A DNA stretch of 64,000 nt, from positions 1-64,000 of the forward strand of contig JBDKTY010000132.1 in NCBI GenBank assembly GCA_039679945.1, read 5' to 3'. The notes beneath the pieces are model-generated. The model was not told the origin of the DNA, ran no database searches, and saw nothing but the letters and a program-made list of their open reading frames with translations. Source of the stretch: SbD1 sp039679945 (GTDB lineage Bacteria; Desulfobacterota; Syntrophobacteria; Syntrophobacterales; Syntrophobacteraceae). Made by a program: the position numbers and the translations under genes. Every line of letters begins with the position of its first letter. Positions within the stretch are counted from its first letter, which is position 1. This document shows positions 44,952 through 53,697 of the stretch, in pieces.

Positions 44952-45746
44952 ATGAACATCATCGTGTGCGTGAAAGCGGTACCGGACCCCGGGGAAATCT
45001 GCAGGCTGAAGATAGACCCGGTAACGAAGACTCTGCTCCGGTGCGAGGTCCCCCTGGTGATCAATCCTCTCGACAAGCATGCCCTGGAAGCCGCCCTGGA
45101 ACTAAAGGAATCCTCCGGCGCGCGGGTGAGCGTCATCAGCATGGGCCCGCCTCCCGCCGAGGCGATCATCAGGGAGTGCATGGCTCTGGGCGCTGATCGC
45201 GGCATCCTGCTTTGCGACCGGGCGTTCGGAGGGGCGGACGCCTTTGCCACGGCCTTCACGCTTGCAAGGGGCATAGAGCGAGCGGGTCCCTTCGACCTGG
45301 TAGTCTGCGGGATGGCCAGCAGCGATGGCGCCACGGAATGGGTCGGGCCCCAGGTCGCATCTTTTCTGGGCATCCCCGCAGTGACAATGGTCCAGGAATT
45401 CGAGAGCCGTGGAAGCGACATCTGGCGTGTACGGGCCGAGTGGCAGGAAGGATACCGCAGGGTGGAAGTTCGCCTCCCCGCGTTGCTCACTGTGACCAGG
45501 GAGTTGAACCAGCCAAGGGCATTGAGCTTTTCGGGAATCCTCAAGGCGCGAAAAAAAACGGTGGAAAGTTGGGACCTGGGCACGTTGGGGGTTCCCGCGG
45601 AATGTCTCGGATCGCGAGGATCTCCAACGATCGTCTCCAGGATGGAGACCATTGAAGTCCGAAGAAATGCGGAGCTTCTCCAGGGGACCATGGAAGAAAA
45701 GGCGGAGCAGCTCGTTTCACGTCTCGCCGCGATCGGGATCATCTAG
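44952..45746 (+). CDS. etfB: Electron transfer flavoprotein beta subunit
   Basis: 264 residues of the EtfB fold. It starts MNIIVCVKAVPDPG, with GGAG just upstream of ATG 44952; a longer ATG start at 44904 would add 16 residues outside the fold. Family features are NPLDKHALEAALELKE, GADRGILLCDRAFGGADAFATAFTLA and the AMP-site region FDLVVCGMASSDGATEWVGPQVA. It forms a heterodimer with EtfA and takes electrons from the upstream acyl-CoA dehydrogenase, which lies 145 bp before it. Confidence 0.92.
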   Translation: MNIIVCVKAVPDPGEICRLKIDPVTKTLLRCEVPLVINPLDKHALEAALELKESSGARVSVISMGPPPAEAIIRECMALGADRGILLCDRAFGGADAFATAFTLARGIERAGPFDLVVCGMASSDGATEWVGPQVASFLGIPAVTMVQEFESRGSDIWRVRAEWQEGYRRVEVRLPALLTVTRELNQPRALSFSGILKARKKTVESWDLGTLGVPAECLGSRGSPTIVSRMETIEVRRNAELLQGTMEEKAEQLVSRLAAIGII

Positions 45747-45763
45747 TACGGGAAAGGAGCGTG

Positions 45764-46774
45764 ATGGGAAAGCATTTCGGTCCGGTTTGGGTGCTTGCCG
45801 AGCTAAATGACTGCCGGTTGGAAGCCGTGTCCCTGCAACTCGTCGGGAAGGCAAGGGAACTTGCGGATGAACTGGACGTGGCATGCGAAGTGGTCTTTCT
45901 CGGGCACGGTATCGAAGGCGCCGTTCCCGATTTGATAGCCTCGGGCGCGGATCACGTATACATCGGCGATTGCGCCGCTCTCGAACTCTACCAACCCTTT
46001 CCGTACAGGGACATCATCTGCTCGCTGGCCAGGGAGCACGCGCCGGAAATCATCCTGATCGGATCGACCTTTATGGGCCGCGAACTCGCGCCGCTGATCG
46101 CGGCCCGGCTGGAAACCGGGCTGGCCGCTCATTGTACCGGCCTGCGGCATGACGATGATAAAAACCTCGAACTGCAAATTCCGGCTTACGGCGGTTTGAT
46201 GTCCATTATATGCCCCGTGCGGCGGCCACAGATGGCGACCGTCGCCAGGGGCGTCTTCAAGACCCCCGCCCCGGACACGGCCCGCAAGGGGGAGGTTGTC
46301 CGCATTCCCGTCCCGGAGGCAACTGATATGCCGGCGCGAACGCTGGAGATCGTCAGGAAACCGGCGGCGGGTATCCGTCTGGAAGATGCCAGGGTGGTCG
46401 TATCGGGCGGCGCGGGCGCCTGCAACCCCGAGGGATGGGAGAAAATACGCGAGTTGGCTCAAGCGCTGGATGCCGGTCTGGGATGCACGCGGCCCGTAGT
46501 TGATGAGGGCTGGGCGCCGCTGCACACCATGATTGGCCAGAGCGGAAAAATGGTAAGCCCGCTCGCCTATATCGCCATCGGACTTTCCGGGGAGCAGCAG
46601 CACATGGTGGGTATATCCGGGGCGCAACTCCTGGTGGCGGTCAATAACGACCCCAAATCCCCCGTCTTTGGACAGGTGGACCTGGGGGTCGTCGAGGACT
46701 GCCGGGAGTTTCTCCCCGTACTGATCGCGAAAATCAGGGCCTACCGCGAAGCAAGGCCCGGTTGCCGGGAATAG
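45764..46774 (+). CDS. etfA: Electron transfer flavoprotein alpha subunit
   Basis: 336 residues. The N-terminal half (VWVLAELNDCRLEAVSLQLVGKARELADEL) matches the EtfA alpha/beta domain. The C-terminal FAD domain has TRPVVDEGWAPLHTMIGQSGKMVSPLAYIAIGLSGEQQHMVGISG and INNDP-like VAVNNDPKSPVFGQVDLGVVED. The loop usually written as GRG after the linker reads VSGGAGACNPEG, a minor variation. ATG 45764 follows AAGGAG; the GTG one codon earlier is possible. No DUF or iron-sulphur fusion and no quinone oxidoreductase is adjacent. Confidence 0.92.
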   Translation: MGKHFGPVWVLAELNDCRLEAVSLQLVGKARELADELDVACEVVFLGHGIEGAVPDLIASGADHVYIGDCAALELYQPFPYRDIICSLAREHAPEIILIGSTFMGRELAPLIAARLETGLAAHCTGLRHDDDKNLELQIPAYGGLMSIICPVRRPQMATVARGVFKTPAPDTARKGEVVRIPVPEATDMPARTLEIVRKPAAGIRLEDARVVVSGGAGACNPEGWEKIRELAQALDAGLGCTRPVVDEGWAPLHTMIGQSGKMVSPLAYIAIGLSGEQQHMVGISGAQLLVAVNNDPKSPVFGQVDLGVVEDCREFLPVLIAKIRAYREARPGCRE

Positions 46775-46787
46775 GAGCCCCCCCCAA

Positions 46788-47036
46788 TCAGAAGAAACCG
46801 CAGTAGCAACCTGACTGGTTGCTCTTTTCTACCGGTTTTTCCTGAGCCTTTTTCATTTGATATGCGAATTCACCGTAGGATAACGGGTCGTCGACGGAAG
46901 GACCCGAACGATTCACCGCCTCGCTTGTCACAGGCGCCCTTGAAAGTTCGCTATACATGTTTCTCTGGGCCTGATCCGTTGAACACCCAAAACCAACCAT
47001 CAGGACAACCGCCGCAAGAAGCAATCTCAGGTACAT
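46788..47036 (-). CDS. Small lipoprotein
   Basis: 82 residues. Start ATG 47036 has GGAGG about 8 bases before it. It opens with a lipoprotein signal (MYLRLLLAAVVLMVGFGC), with the lipobox Cys at 18 expected to be acylated. The mature part is short, polar and Gln/Ser-rich with an odd Cys pair near the end (GCYCGFF). Longer in-frame starts are rejected because they would bury the signal. Function unknown. Confidence 0.7.
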   Translation of the reverse strand: MYLRLLLAAVVLMVGFGCSTDQAQRNMYSELSRAPVTSEAVNRSGPSVDDPLSYGEFAYQMKKAQEKPVEKSNQSGCYCGFF

Positions 47037-47429
47037 CTTCAACCTCCACGTTTCACTTGTCAGCCCGGCCGCAAAGGGCAGGGACGGCAGCACGCCCGTG
47101 GCGACACGTTCTTCCCAACCGCCGGATTTCAACGGCCGGTCAACCCTGTTAACCACGCATCCGCATGCAAAACCGCGTTCAGGAGGCTCAGCGCCCGGAG
47201 TTTTCCACCTTCGACACCTTGAACGCAACGTCCGATTAATTCACGCGAATATATGAACCACCGGGTCCATCTCTTATTTGTATCGCTATTTGTCGCGTTT
47301 TGCAGACGGTATAATAATCATTCTCCAAACCGTCCGCAAACCCCTGGACTAAGATCGCTGAAGGCGGCGGACCATGGTTCCGCCAAATTTGGGGAAAGAC
47401 AATCGTTCGTGGAATTTACGGGAAAGCGC

Positions 47430-47906
47430 CTAACCGAAGCACGAACCCAGCACGCTCAGCACTTCCTCCTCGACGACCGTTTCGGTGATTTCGTCGAGAG
47501 AAAAGACCGAGCGCTGTCCGGCACAGCCCGACATTATTGTGCTGACCTGGGTCCAGATCTCCTTGCGTATGCTGTTGGCCACGAAAGAGATCGTTGGACG
47601 TTCGCCGGCATCCGCGCGGGCGCCGTTGGGGAGTATTTCCATTTTTATGTACGCACTCTCGGTGTTTCCAAGGAGGTCATGCTTTTCACTTTTCTGAGTT
47701 ATTTCAAAACCATGCCCCCTCAGTTTCATCAACTGCCCGAGTTCCTCGAAACAGGGCCGTATGGTATCCTTTATTTTCCTGTTGAAGCCGTCAAGAAACG
47801 CTTTCCGCTCGCGTTTCGTCAGTTCATGCTGCCTCAGGAAATCGAGCTGCTTCTGCTCATAGCTGTCCAGGATATGGTCAAGTCTTGCCTTCGTCTCTTC
47901 CCTCAT
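47430..47906 (-). CDS. Hypothetical protein, helical N-terminus
   Basis: 158 residues starting MREETKARLDHILDSYEQKQLDF; AAGGAG lies 6 bases before ATG 47906. The first 60 residues are charged helices with coiled-coil character, the rest a mixed alpha/beta domain (YIKMEILPNGARADAGERPTISFVAN). No signal peptide or known motif. It is not near a recognisable partner. Confidence 0.65.
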   Translation of the reverse strand: MREETKARLDHILDSYEQKQLDFLRQHELTKRERKAFLDGFNRKIKDTIRPCFEELGQLMKLRGHGFEITQKSEKHDLLGNTESAYIKMEILPNGARADAGERPTISFVANSIRKEIWTQVSTIMSGCAGQRSVFSLDEITETVVEEEVLSVLGSCFG

Positions 47907-48143
47907 GCTCTGCTCCTTGTGCCAACTCCGACGAGATTTCCACTGAAGCCATTTTACCACTTATTAGGGTCGGGAGACAGGTGGAACACGCTGGCAAGGA
48001 CAAACCCGGCCAGATACCGGAAGAGATCCTGGCAAACAGGGGACCCGCCTTCCTCTTTAAGCCCGGCGAGCTTAACGGTCAAATTTCCGAATTGCGTTCG
48101 GTATTATTGAATTGCCCTGCCACGCTGCCATCAGTATAATCGA

Positions 48144-48166
48144 GCCTGCTTCAGCAGCAGGCTTTT
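48144..48166 (+). terminator. Intrinsic terminator-like hairpin before the M24 gene
   Basis: Stem GCCTGCT/AGCAGGC, loop TCAGC, then TTTT, 60 bp upstream of the start of the rightward M24-fold gene. It would stop transcripts entering from the left, or act as an attenuator in that gene's leader. Nothing else is seen in 47907-48226. Confidence 0.6.
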
Positions 48167-48226
48167 CATCCTAAGGGGAGTGTTCCCGTCTAAGGCTGTT
48201 TTTCGACCAGGATATGGAGAGATGCC

Positions 48227-49330
48227 ATGGCCCCCCGATATCTGAACCGAATCAACAAGGCGCAAGAGGCTATGAAGCAGGCCGGATTGGATATCCTGGT
48301 CGTGACGAACAGGGAGAATCTGATCTATTTCACGGGCGTGACCCAGATCGAATGCCTGGCGGTCCTCATTCCCGTGGAAGGGGAAGCCTGCGCGGTAGCG
48401 CTCTGGCTGGATGCCGACCATGTCCGTGAACAATCAGGAATGGCGACCCACCCCTATTTCTTTCCCCGCCAATCCCTTGGTCCCACGCTGGTGCGGTACA
48501 TGCTCGGGTTTGGTTTTAAGGAACCGCGCATTGGCTTTGAACGCTACTTTGTGGATTTCGCCGTTTATGACGCACTGCGCGCTGCCTTTGCCGAACAGTC
48601 TTTCATCAATGCGGGCGAGCTGTTTTATCGCCTCAGGTCAATAAAGGAGCCCGGGGAAATCCAGTTGATACGGCATGCCTCGGAAGCCGCCTGCAAGGGG
48701 ATGGCCGCGGCCATGGAGGCAATCCGCCCGGGCGTGTCCGAACTCGATGTTTTGGCTGAAGCGGAATATGCCATGCTTCGGGCAGGCTCCTGGGGTTCGT
48801 CCTTCAGGCCCCAGGTTGTTTCGGGAGAGCGGGCGCTTCTCGCACATCCGACTGCAAGCTCGAAACGCATCCAGCCCGGTGAAACCGTCGTGGTGCACCT
48901 TGGCGCCACGTGTGAAGGCTATTGCTCCAAAATGGCCCGGACAGCGGCCGTAGGAGATATCCCCCCGGCGCGGGCTGCCGTTCACGATCTCTTGAGGAAA
49001 GCGCTGGAAATGGCCGAGCGAGTAATGCGGCCCGGGGTGAGCGCCGATCGGATCGATGCCGCCGCCAGGAAAGTTATCGAAGACGCCGGTTTCGGAAACG
49101 CTTATCTCGAATCGGTCGGCTACGGGGTCGGTCTTCGCCAGTCGGAGTTCTATCCCATCATCGGCAGGGGCCGCGGCGAGATTATCCACGCCGGCATGGT
49201 AGTGGATCTGCTCCTTCCGACAATCTATCGCAAGGAAATTGGCGGTCCGAGGATCACGGATGTAATTCATGTCGCCGAAGCAGGAAATGAAGTCCTCACC
49301 AACTATCCGCGCGATCTCGCACGCGTGTGA
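48227..49330 (+). CDS. M24 (pita-bread) fold protein without metal ligands
   Basis: 367 residues. Residues 1-135 form a creatinase-type N-terminal domain (AMKQAGLDILVVTNRENLIYFTG), 140-367 the M24 pita-bread fold (GVSELDVLAEAEYAMLRAG, SFRPQVVSGERALLAHP). In aminopeptidase P and prolidase five residues hold two metals: Asp, Asp, His, Glu, Glu. By alignment of the conserved blocks these positions are H224 (VVVHLGA), K235 (CSKMART), Y299 (GYGVGL), L330 (DLLLPTIY) and T344 (PRITDV). The His of AHP (207) and the Glu before YP (307) remain. It therefore resembles metal-free members such as creatinase or DddP-related hydrolases, or is an inactive homologue. Substrate unknown. Single gene preceded by a hairpin. 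Confidence 0.75.
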   Translation: MAPRYLNRINKAQEAMKQAGLDILVVTNRENLIYFTGVTQIECLAVLIPVEGEACAVALWLDADHVREQSGMATHPYFFPRQSLGPTLVRYMLGFGFKEPRIGFERYFVDFAVYDALRAAFAEQSFINAGELFYRLRSIKEPGEIQLIRHASEAACKGMAAAMEAIRPGVSELDVLAEAEYAMLRAGSWGSSFRPQVVSGERALLAHPTASSKRIQPGETVVVHLGATCEGYCSKMARTAAVGDIPPARAAVHDLLRKALEMAERVMRPGVSADRIDAAARKVIEDAGFGNAYLESVGYGVGLRQSEFYPIIGRGRGEIIHAGMVVDLLLPTIYRKEIGGPRITDVIHVAEAGNEVLTNYPRDLARV

Positions 49331-49380
49331 GGGGTCAGCCATTGACAGGGGACACTTTGCGCGATCTCGCACGCGCGTGA
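49307..49380. repeat. Short tandem duplication at the 3' end of the M24 gene
   Basis: CGCGATCTCGCACGCG followed by GTGA occurs at about 49311-49330, the gene's end, and again at about 49361-49380, 50 bp later. The second copy lies past the stop codon. Confidence 0.5.
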
Positions 49381-49477
49381 ATGGAAATGCGCGCATCAAT
49401 ACCGCGCTTTTGTTCTTATGCACGCCTCTACTCGGGCCGCCGAACCCACTCGGCGGGTATCCCGCCGGTTCGTTGCA

Positions 49478-50057
49478 TCAGTCGAGTATTTTTCGGATCA
49501 GCCCCGCAAGCTCCTTCATTTCGACCGGTTTCATAAGAACACCCCGAATCCCGAGACTGCTGGCCCGGTCGGCATTGATCTTCTCGCTGAAACCGGTGCA
49601 CAGAAGGATGGGAAGGTCCTGCCGGAGCTGGAGCAGTTCCCTGGCGAGGTCAACACCTGTAAGCTGGGGCATCGTCAGGTCGATGATCACCAGGTCAAAG
49701 GGTTTTTCTTCCGACCTGCGTTTGAAGACATCCAGGGTCTCGATACCGTTCGATCTCCAGTCCACCTCGTATCCGAGGCGTTCCAGCATCTGCCTGGTGG
49801 CCTTGGCCAGCAGGGGTTCATCATCCACGACCAGAATCCTCTCCCGTCCGGTGGGCAGGGGGAGAGGCTCGATCATGGCCGGCAAGGGGGCCATTTTTAT
49901 CGCGGGAAGAAGCACCTGGAAAGTTGCCCCATTGCCGGGCCTGCTCGCCACTCGCCGCTCGGCCGGCAAGCTCATAGCCCATGGAAGCCAACCGGTCCTC
50001 GATATCCATGGCGACTATGGATTCGTCCTCGACAACCACAATGCGGCTGGGATTCAT
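49478..50057 (-). pseudogene. Two-component remnant: receiver start fused out of frame to a hybrid-kinase tail
   Basis: Read leftward from ATG 50057, the first 40 codons are the start of a receiver domain (RIVVVEDESIVAMDIEDRLASMGYELAGRAASGEQA). The frame then changes into sequence that in another frame is the end of a kinase ATPase domain (NGATFQVLLPA) followed by a complete second receiver (ILVVDDEPLLAKATRQMLERLGYEV ... IIDLTMPQLTG ... MKPVEMKELAGLIRKIL, to 49478). The junction is near 49945. The simplest reading is a large internal deletion in a REC-...-kinase-REC gene. The surviving C-terminal receiver (acceptor in LVIIDLTMPQ) might still be translated from ATG 49975. It lies 8 bp from the interrupted kinase. 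Confidence 0.75.
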
Positions 50058-50065
50058 GGGGCTCC

Positions 50066-52018
50066 TTAGAGTGCGGCATCCGTCGGAACTGGGAATATGA
50101 CTTTAAAAGCACTGCCGCCGCCAAGCGGCCGTTCCACGACAAGCTGCCCTCCCAACTGGCCGGACAGATTCGAGACCAGCCTCAGACCCAGGCTGGAAGT
50201 CCGCGCAAGGTCAAAGCCAGGAGGCAACCCTACTCCGTCATCACTCACGCGAAGCACGAGCTGTTGCTCCTCGTCCAGATGCAGTTTAATCATCACCCGG
50301 CCACGATGGTCTCCCGGGAAGCCATGTTTCAGCGAATTCGAAACGAGTTCGCTGATGATCAGGCCGCACGGCATGGCCTGTTCCAGGGGCAGGCCTATGG
50401 GCTCAATCAGGCTCTCCACCTTCACCCTGGCGGATGCCGGGCCGCAGGAACGCGGCAGTTGCCCGCACAACTCCCGAACATAGGCGGCGAAACTGATGCG
50501 CGCCAGGTTGCCGGAGCGGTAAAGCGCCTCGTGCAAAAGCGCCATGGAACTCACTCGGTTGCTCGTATCGCGCAGCATGTCCACCACATCCTGGCTGGGA
50601 GCGCGGTTTGCCTGCAGGTTCAGGAGGCTCGCCACTATCTGGAGATTATTCTTGACCCGATGATGGACTTCCTTGAGAAGAACCACTTTTTCTTCCAGGG
50701 AATTACGCAACGCTTCCTCGGATTGCCTGCGCTCGGTGATGTCCTGGAAAGAGCCGCGCACCCGCACGACCCGTCCCTCCTCGACAATGGGATGGCATAT
50801 GGACCTTACCCATTTGTGCGTCCCCTTAGCCGAAATCAGCTCCAACTCGAGGTCCCATGGCTTTCCGAGTTCCATGGCTTCCTTCATGGCGGCCTCGAGC
50901 CGCGCGCGGGAATCCCCGTGGTAGAAACTCAGACCGAAAGTCGCGTTGAGATCCACCGCCGGTTCGACCTCGTGAATTCTGCCCACCTCCTCTGTCCAAC
51001 TCCCCTTGAGAGTCACCGGATCAAACTCCCACCCTCCAACGTGCGCGATCTCGGCGGCTTCCCTCAGTATCATCTCCTGGTGGCGCATCAACTCCTCCGC
51101 CCGCTTCTGCTCGGTGATGTCCGTACAGAAGGCGCCAAGACCGTAAATGGCGCCATCACGGCCACGAACCGGGAACTTCACGGCCATGAAGGTGTGCGGC
51201 CCGTCTTCAAACAGCACCGACTCCTCCACTTTCAGGGCTTCGCCCGCATCGATCGCCCGGCGATCATTGTCAACATACTCCCGTGCAACATCGTCCGGGA
51301 GGATATCGAACGCGGTGCGCCCCACCAGTTGTTCCGTCGGCCTGCCCAGCACGCGCTCCATGTAGCGGTTGACGACAAGGAATCGGCCGTCCAGGTTCTT
51401 GAACCAGATAATGCTTTCCGCATTATCGATAACCGCCCGCAGCAGCTCTTCGCTCTCACGCCGCTGAGCTTCGGCCTGAAACTTGGCCAGGGCCACGGCC
51501 AGATATCCAGCGAGTCTTTCCCACAGCGCAATATCTTCACGTGAAAAACGGTTTTCGCGCGGGTCATTCAACTGAAGCAAACCGAGTTGTTCGTGACCGC
51601 CGCGCAACGGAATAAGGGCCACCGACTCATACCCCTCACTGTTGCACCGGTTCCGCGTTCGGCCCTGACGATCCGTTTCCGTCGAGGCTGCAAGCAGTTT
51701 CGTGGTGCTGTTGGTCCAGAAGCTTCCATGACTCGTAAAAAAGGGCAGGTCGGGATTGAACCGGCCGCGAATGATGTTTCCGCACATGCACTCCAATACG
51801 GGGACGTCATTACCCTCGCGCAGGACCTCGCCGGAATCGCCGCGGGCACAAAGTGAGTTCTCAGCGCGGATGAACTCGCTCGGGAACCCCCTTGATTCGT
51901 AGTAAGGATAGTCATCCCCCTCTTTCAGACGGATGCCGACCGCTTCACAGCCTGATCGCCGCTGAAAATAGATCGCGGCCTCCCGAAGCATCTCTTCTTT
52001 GTCCCTGCTTTTGTTCAC
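50066..52018 (-). CDS. Sensor kinase GAF-PAS-PAS-HisKA_2, downstream part of an interrupted gene
   Basis: 650 residues from GTG 52018. Domains: GAF (about 10-185, with the Cys-rich loop CMCGNIIRG), PAS (about 195-310, IIWFKNLDGRFLVVNRYMERVLGR), second PAS with PAC (about 320-440), HisKA_2 with EVHHRVKNNLQIVASLLNLQA (about 460) and HATPase (SELVSNSLKHGF, DDGVGLPPG, SSLGLRLVSNL). The gene at 52022-52750 is in the same reading frame, separated by one TGA codon (52024-52022) and one CTC codon, so the two form one ancestral open frame: ...LTVDFL-stop-LVNKSRD... I recall homologues reading LTVEFLRLVNESRG, with Arg at the stop position, which fits CGA to TGA. The kinase may therefore be truncated, or this half may be made on its own. 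Confidence 0.8.
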   Translation of the reverse strand: MNKSRDKEEMLREAAIYFQRRSGCEAVGIRLKEGDDYPYYESRGFPSEFIRAENSLCARGDSGEVLREGNDVPVLECMCGNIIRGRFNPDLPFFTSHGSFWTNSTTKLLAASTETDRQGRTRNRCNSEGYESVALIPLRGGHEQLGLLQLNDPRENRFSREDIALWERLAGYLAVALAKFQAEAQRRESEELLRAVIDNAESIIWFKNLDGRFLVVNRYMERVLGRPTEQLVGRTAFDILPDDVAREYVDNDRRAIDAGEALKVEESVLFEDGPHTFMAVKFPVRGRDGAIYGLGAFCTDITEQKRAEELMRHQEMILREAAEIAHVGGWEFDPVTLKGSWTEEVGRIHEVEPAVDLNATFGLSFYHGDSRARLEAAMKEAMELGKPWDLELELISAKGTHKWVRSICHPIVEEGRVVRVRGSFQDITERRQSEEALRNSLEEKVVLLKEVHHRVKNNLQIVASLLNLQANRAPSQDVVDMLRDTSNRVSSMALLHEALYRSGNLARISFAAYVRELCGQLPRSCGPASARVKVESLIEPIGLPLEQAMPCGLIISELVSNSLKHGFPGDHRGRVMIKLHLDEEQQLVLRVSDDGVGLPPGFDLARTSSLGLRLVSNLSGQLGGQLVVERPLGGGSAFKVIFPVPTDAAL

Positions 52019-52021
52019 GAG

Positions 52022-52750
52022 TCAAAGAAAATCAACCGTCAGCTCACGTTCCCTGTCAGCCCGTCGGAGCTCGCTGATATCGCGGGAAATACCGAACATG
52101 CCCGTCACCCTGCCGGCAGTGTCATGAATCGGTCCCTTGATAGAGAGGAACGCGGTTTCGCCGTCCGCCGTGGTGAGGTCCTCATGGAAAGTAACGCAGC
52201 GATTGCCTTCCATTACCTGTCTGTCATTGGTCATGACCGTCGAGGCCTGCTCGGGTGGGAAGACTTCCGTGTCGTCCCTGCCCATCACTTCCTCGCGCAT
52301 TTTGCCCATGAAACGCTCCGCCGCCCGGTTGCATAGCAGGTAGCGGCCTTGAACATCCTTGGCGAAAATGGCATCGGACGATCCCTCGGCCACGGCGTCG
52401 AGCAGTTGCAGAGCGCGAAGCCTCTCCTCCCGGATCTCGCGCTCACGCAGCAAGGCAGCCATTTCCCGTTCCTGGTGCAGACACACCGTACCGCTAAAGG
52501 TGACAAACAGGCGCCGCATCATTCCATAGAGCAGGAAAGACGTCAGGATCACAAAACCCCAGCCCTTGAGGATACTGGCCAGGGCGAAATAACCCGGGTC
52601 GGTAAATACCCACGAAACAGCTTTGTCGGAGAGCAGTATCCAGAGTGAGGAGAAAAGGGCGTATAACAGGACGGTTCTCACAAGACCGGATGGGACATGC
52701 GAAAAATCCGCGCCGAACTTGGGGACCGTGGATGCAGCATGGCACGACAT
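52022..52750 (-). CDS. Membrane-PAS sensor part, upstream piece of the interrupted kinase
   Basis: 242 residues from ATG 52750 (AGGAAA upstream; longer in-frame start GTG 52843 lacks a ribosome site and enters a repeat). Two membrane spans at about 20-45 and 58-83 (LVRTVLLYALFSSLWILL, LASILKGWGFVILTSFLLYG), a coiled linker and one PAS domain with PAC (about 120-235, SDAIFAKDVQGRYLLCNRAAERFMG). It ends at the TGA discussed under the preceding entry, so without read-through this is a membrane sensor with no output domain. Confidence 0.75.
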   Translation of the reverse strand: MSCHAASTVPKFGADFSHVPSGLVRTVLLYALFSSLWILLSDKAVSWVFTDPGYFALASILKGWGFVILTSFLLYGMMRRLFVTFSGTVCLHQEREMAALLREREIREERLRALQLLDAVAEGSSDAIFAKDVQGRYLLCNRAAERFMGKMREEVMGRDDTEVFPPEQASTVMTNDRQVMEGNRCVTFHEDLTTADGETAFLSIKGPIHDTAGRVTGMFGISRDISELRRADRERELTVDFL

Positions 52751-52844
52751 GGTTTTCCTAGCCTCCCGGTGAAAGTGGGTACGGAGCTGAAAACAGTGCT
52801 TACCCGCGTAAACCTCGGGCACATCCAAGTGGCGTCGTGCCACG

Positions 52845-53053
52845 TTGCGTTCAAGATGAATCTGCCCCGAGAGTGAGGATGCCGATGGAAATTGGCCCGT
52901 TCGTGCCGAGGTATCGAGGCATGAAACGGGCCATTATCGAGCGGCGCTATTTGGCCCCCACTAACCTTCGATATCCCCAAACGGGCAAGCAGGACTTGAC
53001 TTCAAACACGGTTGCCCGGGGCGAACGGGGGATGTATCAACTTGAACGCGCAA
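52845..53053. repeat. Small palindromic element with terminal inverted repeats (copy 2)
   Basis: Left end TTGCGTTCAAGATGA is as at 11-25; right end CTTGAACGCGCAA matches the inverted end at 107-117 with two extra bases. It is longer than copy 1 (209 against 107 bp) and holds two CCGTTC-type palindromes (about 52904-52935 and 53010-53030). Confidence 0.5.
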
Positions 53054-53697
53054 TAGCATCAGACGGCGAACAAACGACTATATGCTCCAAAAGAACCCAT
53101 GGGAGCCTGGAATATGACCAACTTGGTGTTGACAGGAATTAGAATCCAGAAAGAATACGTGTTATCTGTTATGACAAAAACTGAATTCCATGTCCATCAA
53201 GAAAGTACGACGTAAGAGGAAATCTCGCCATGATGGGGAGAAACCGATTTGCTCCAAATGGTTTCATAGAAGAAAACAATTCACTATCAAGATGCATGGT
53301 GAACTTAAATTACCGTTTGTCCGGAATCAGAAATCCAGGCTTGTCTGAACCATGATTCCATTTATGGCGGTATTTACCATGCAGTCTGTCACACCCCGGA
53401 AATCAAGCCGGTATCCGCCGCGGTCCTTATTGACGAAGTTCCGACGGTTACGGAAGATGACGTCCTCAAGGCGCCGAGATAGGGAAGGCAGGTATTGATG
53501 ATTGGGAAATTTGCATATTATCGGCACTAATACATTGATATCATAGGCAATTTGTCCAAAGCGGACGTTACGGGGAGTATAACGCAGTCATTCACGACAC
53601 AAGTACGAATCTCCGGCACGGCACAATAGCAAACCCGTCAACGCTCTGATCCACATTAACGTGCGCGAATTCAAATCGCGCTCGTCGCCGGATCGGC
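53054..53697. other. Gene-free, AT-rich intergenic region
   Basis: About 640 bp with no supportable gene. The stretch 53130-53340 is clearly AT-richer than the surrounding genes. Open frames that cross it are short and uncharacteristic. Confidence 0.4.

Noticed and set aside
43640..45742. 700-codon open frame on the minus strand
   Set aside because: Antisense shadow of the acyl-CoA dehydrogenase and EtfB genes, created by GC-rich codon use; the translation has low-complexity Arg/Ser content and no family features.
47253..48110. 285-codon plus-strand open frame
   Set aside because: Antisense to the gene at 47430-47906, which has a good ribosome site and more natural composition; the plus-strand translation is Arg/Phe/Leu-rich shadow.
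49418..51544. 708-codon open frame on the plus strand
   Set aside because: Antisense to the sensor kinase, whose domain motifs are unambiguous; the translated sequence shows only shadow composition.
52022..52024. TGA as a selenocysteine codon
   Set aside because: The position lies in a linker where homologues carry Arg rather than Cys, and no SECIS-type hairpin is evident just downstream.
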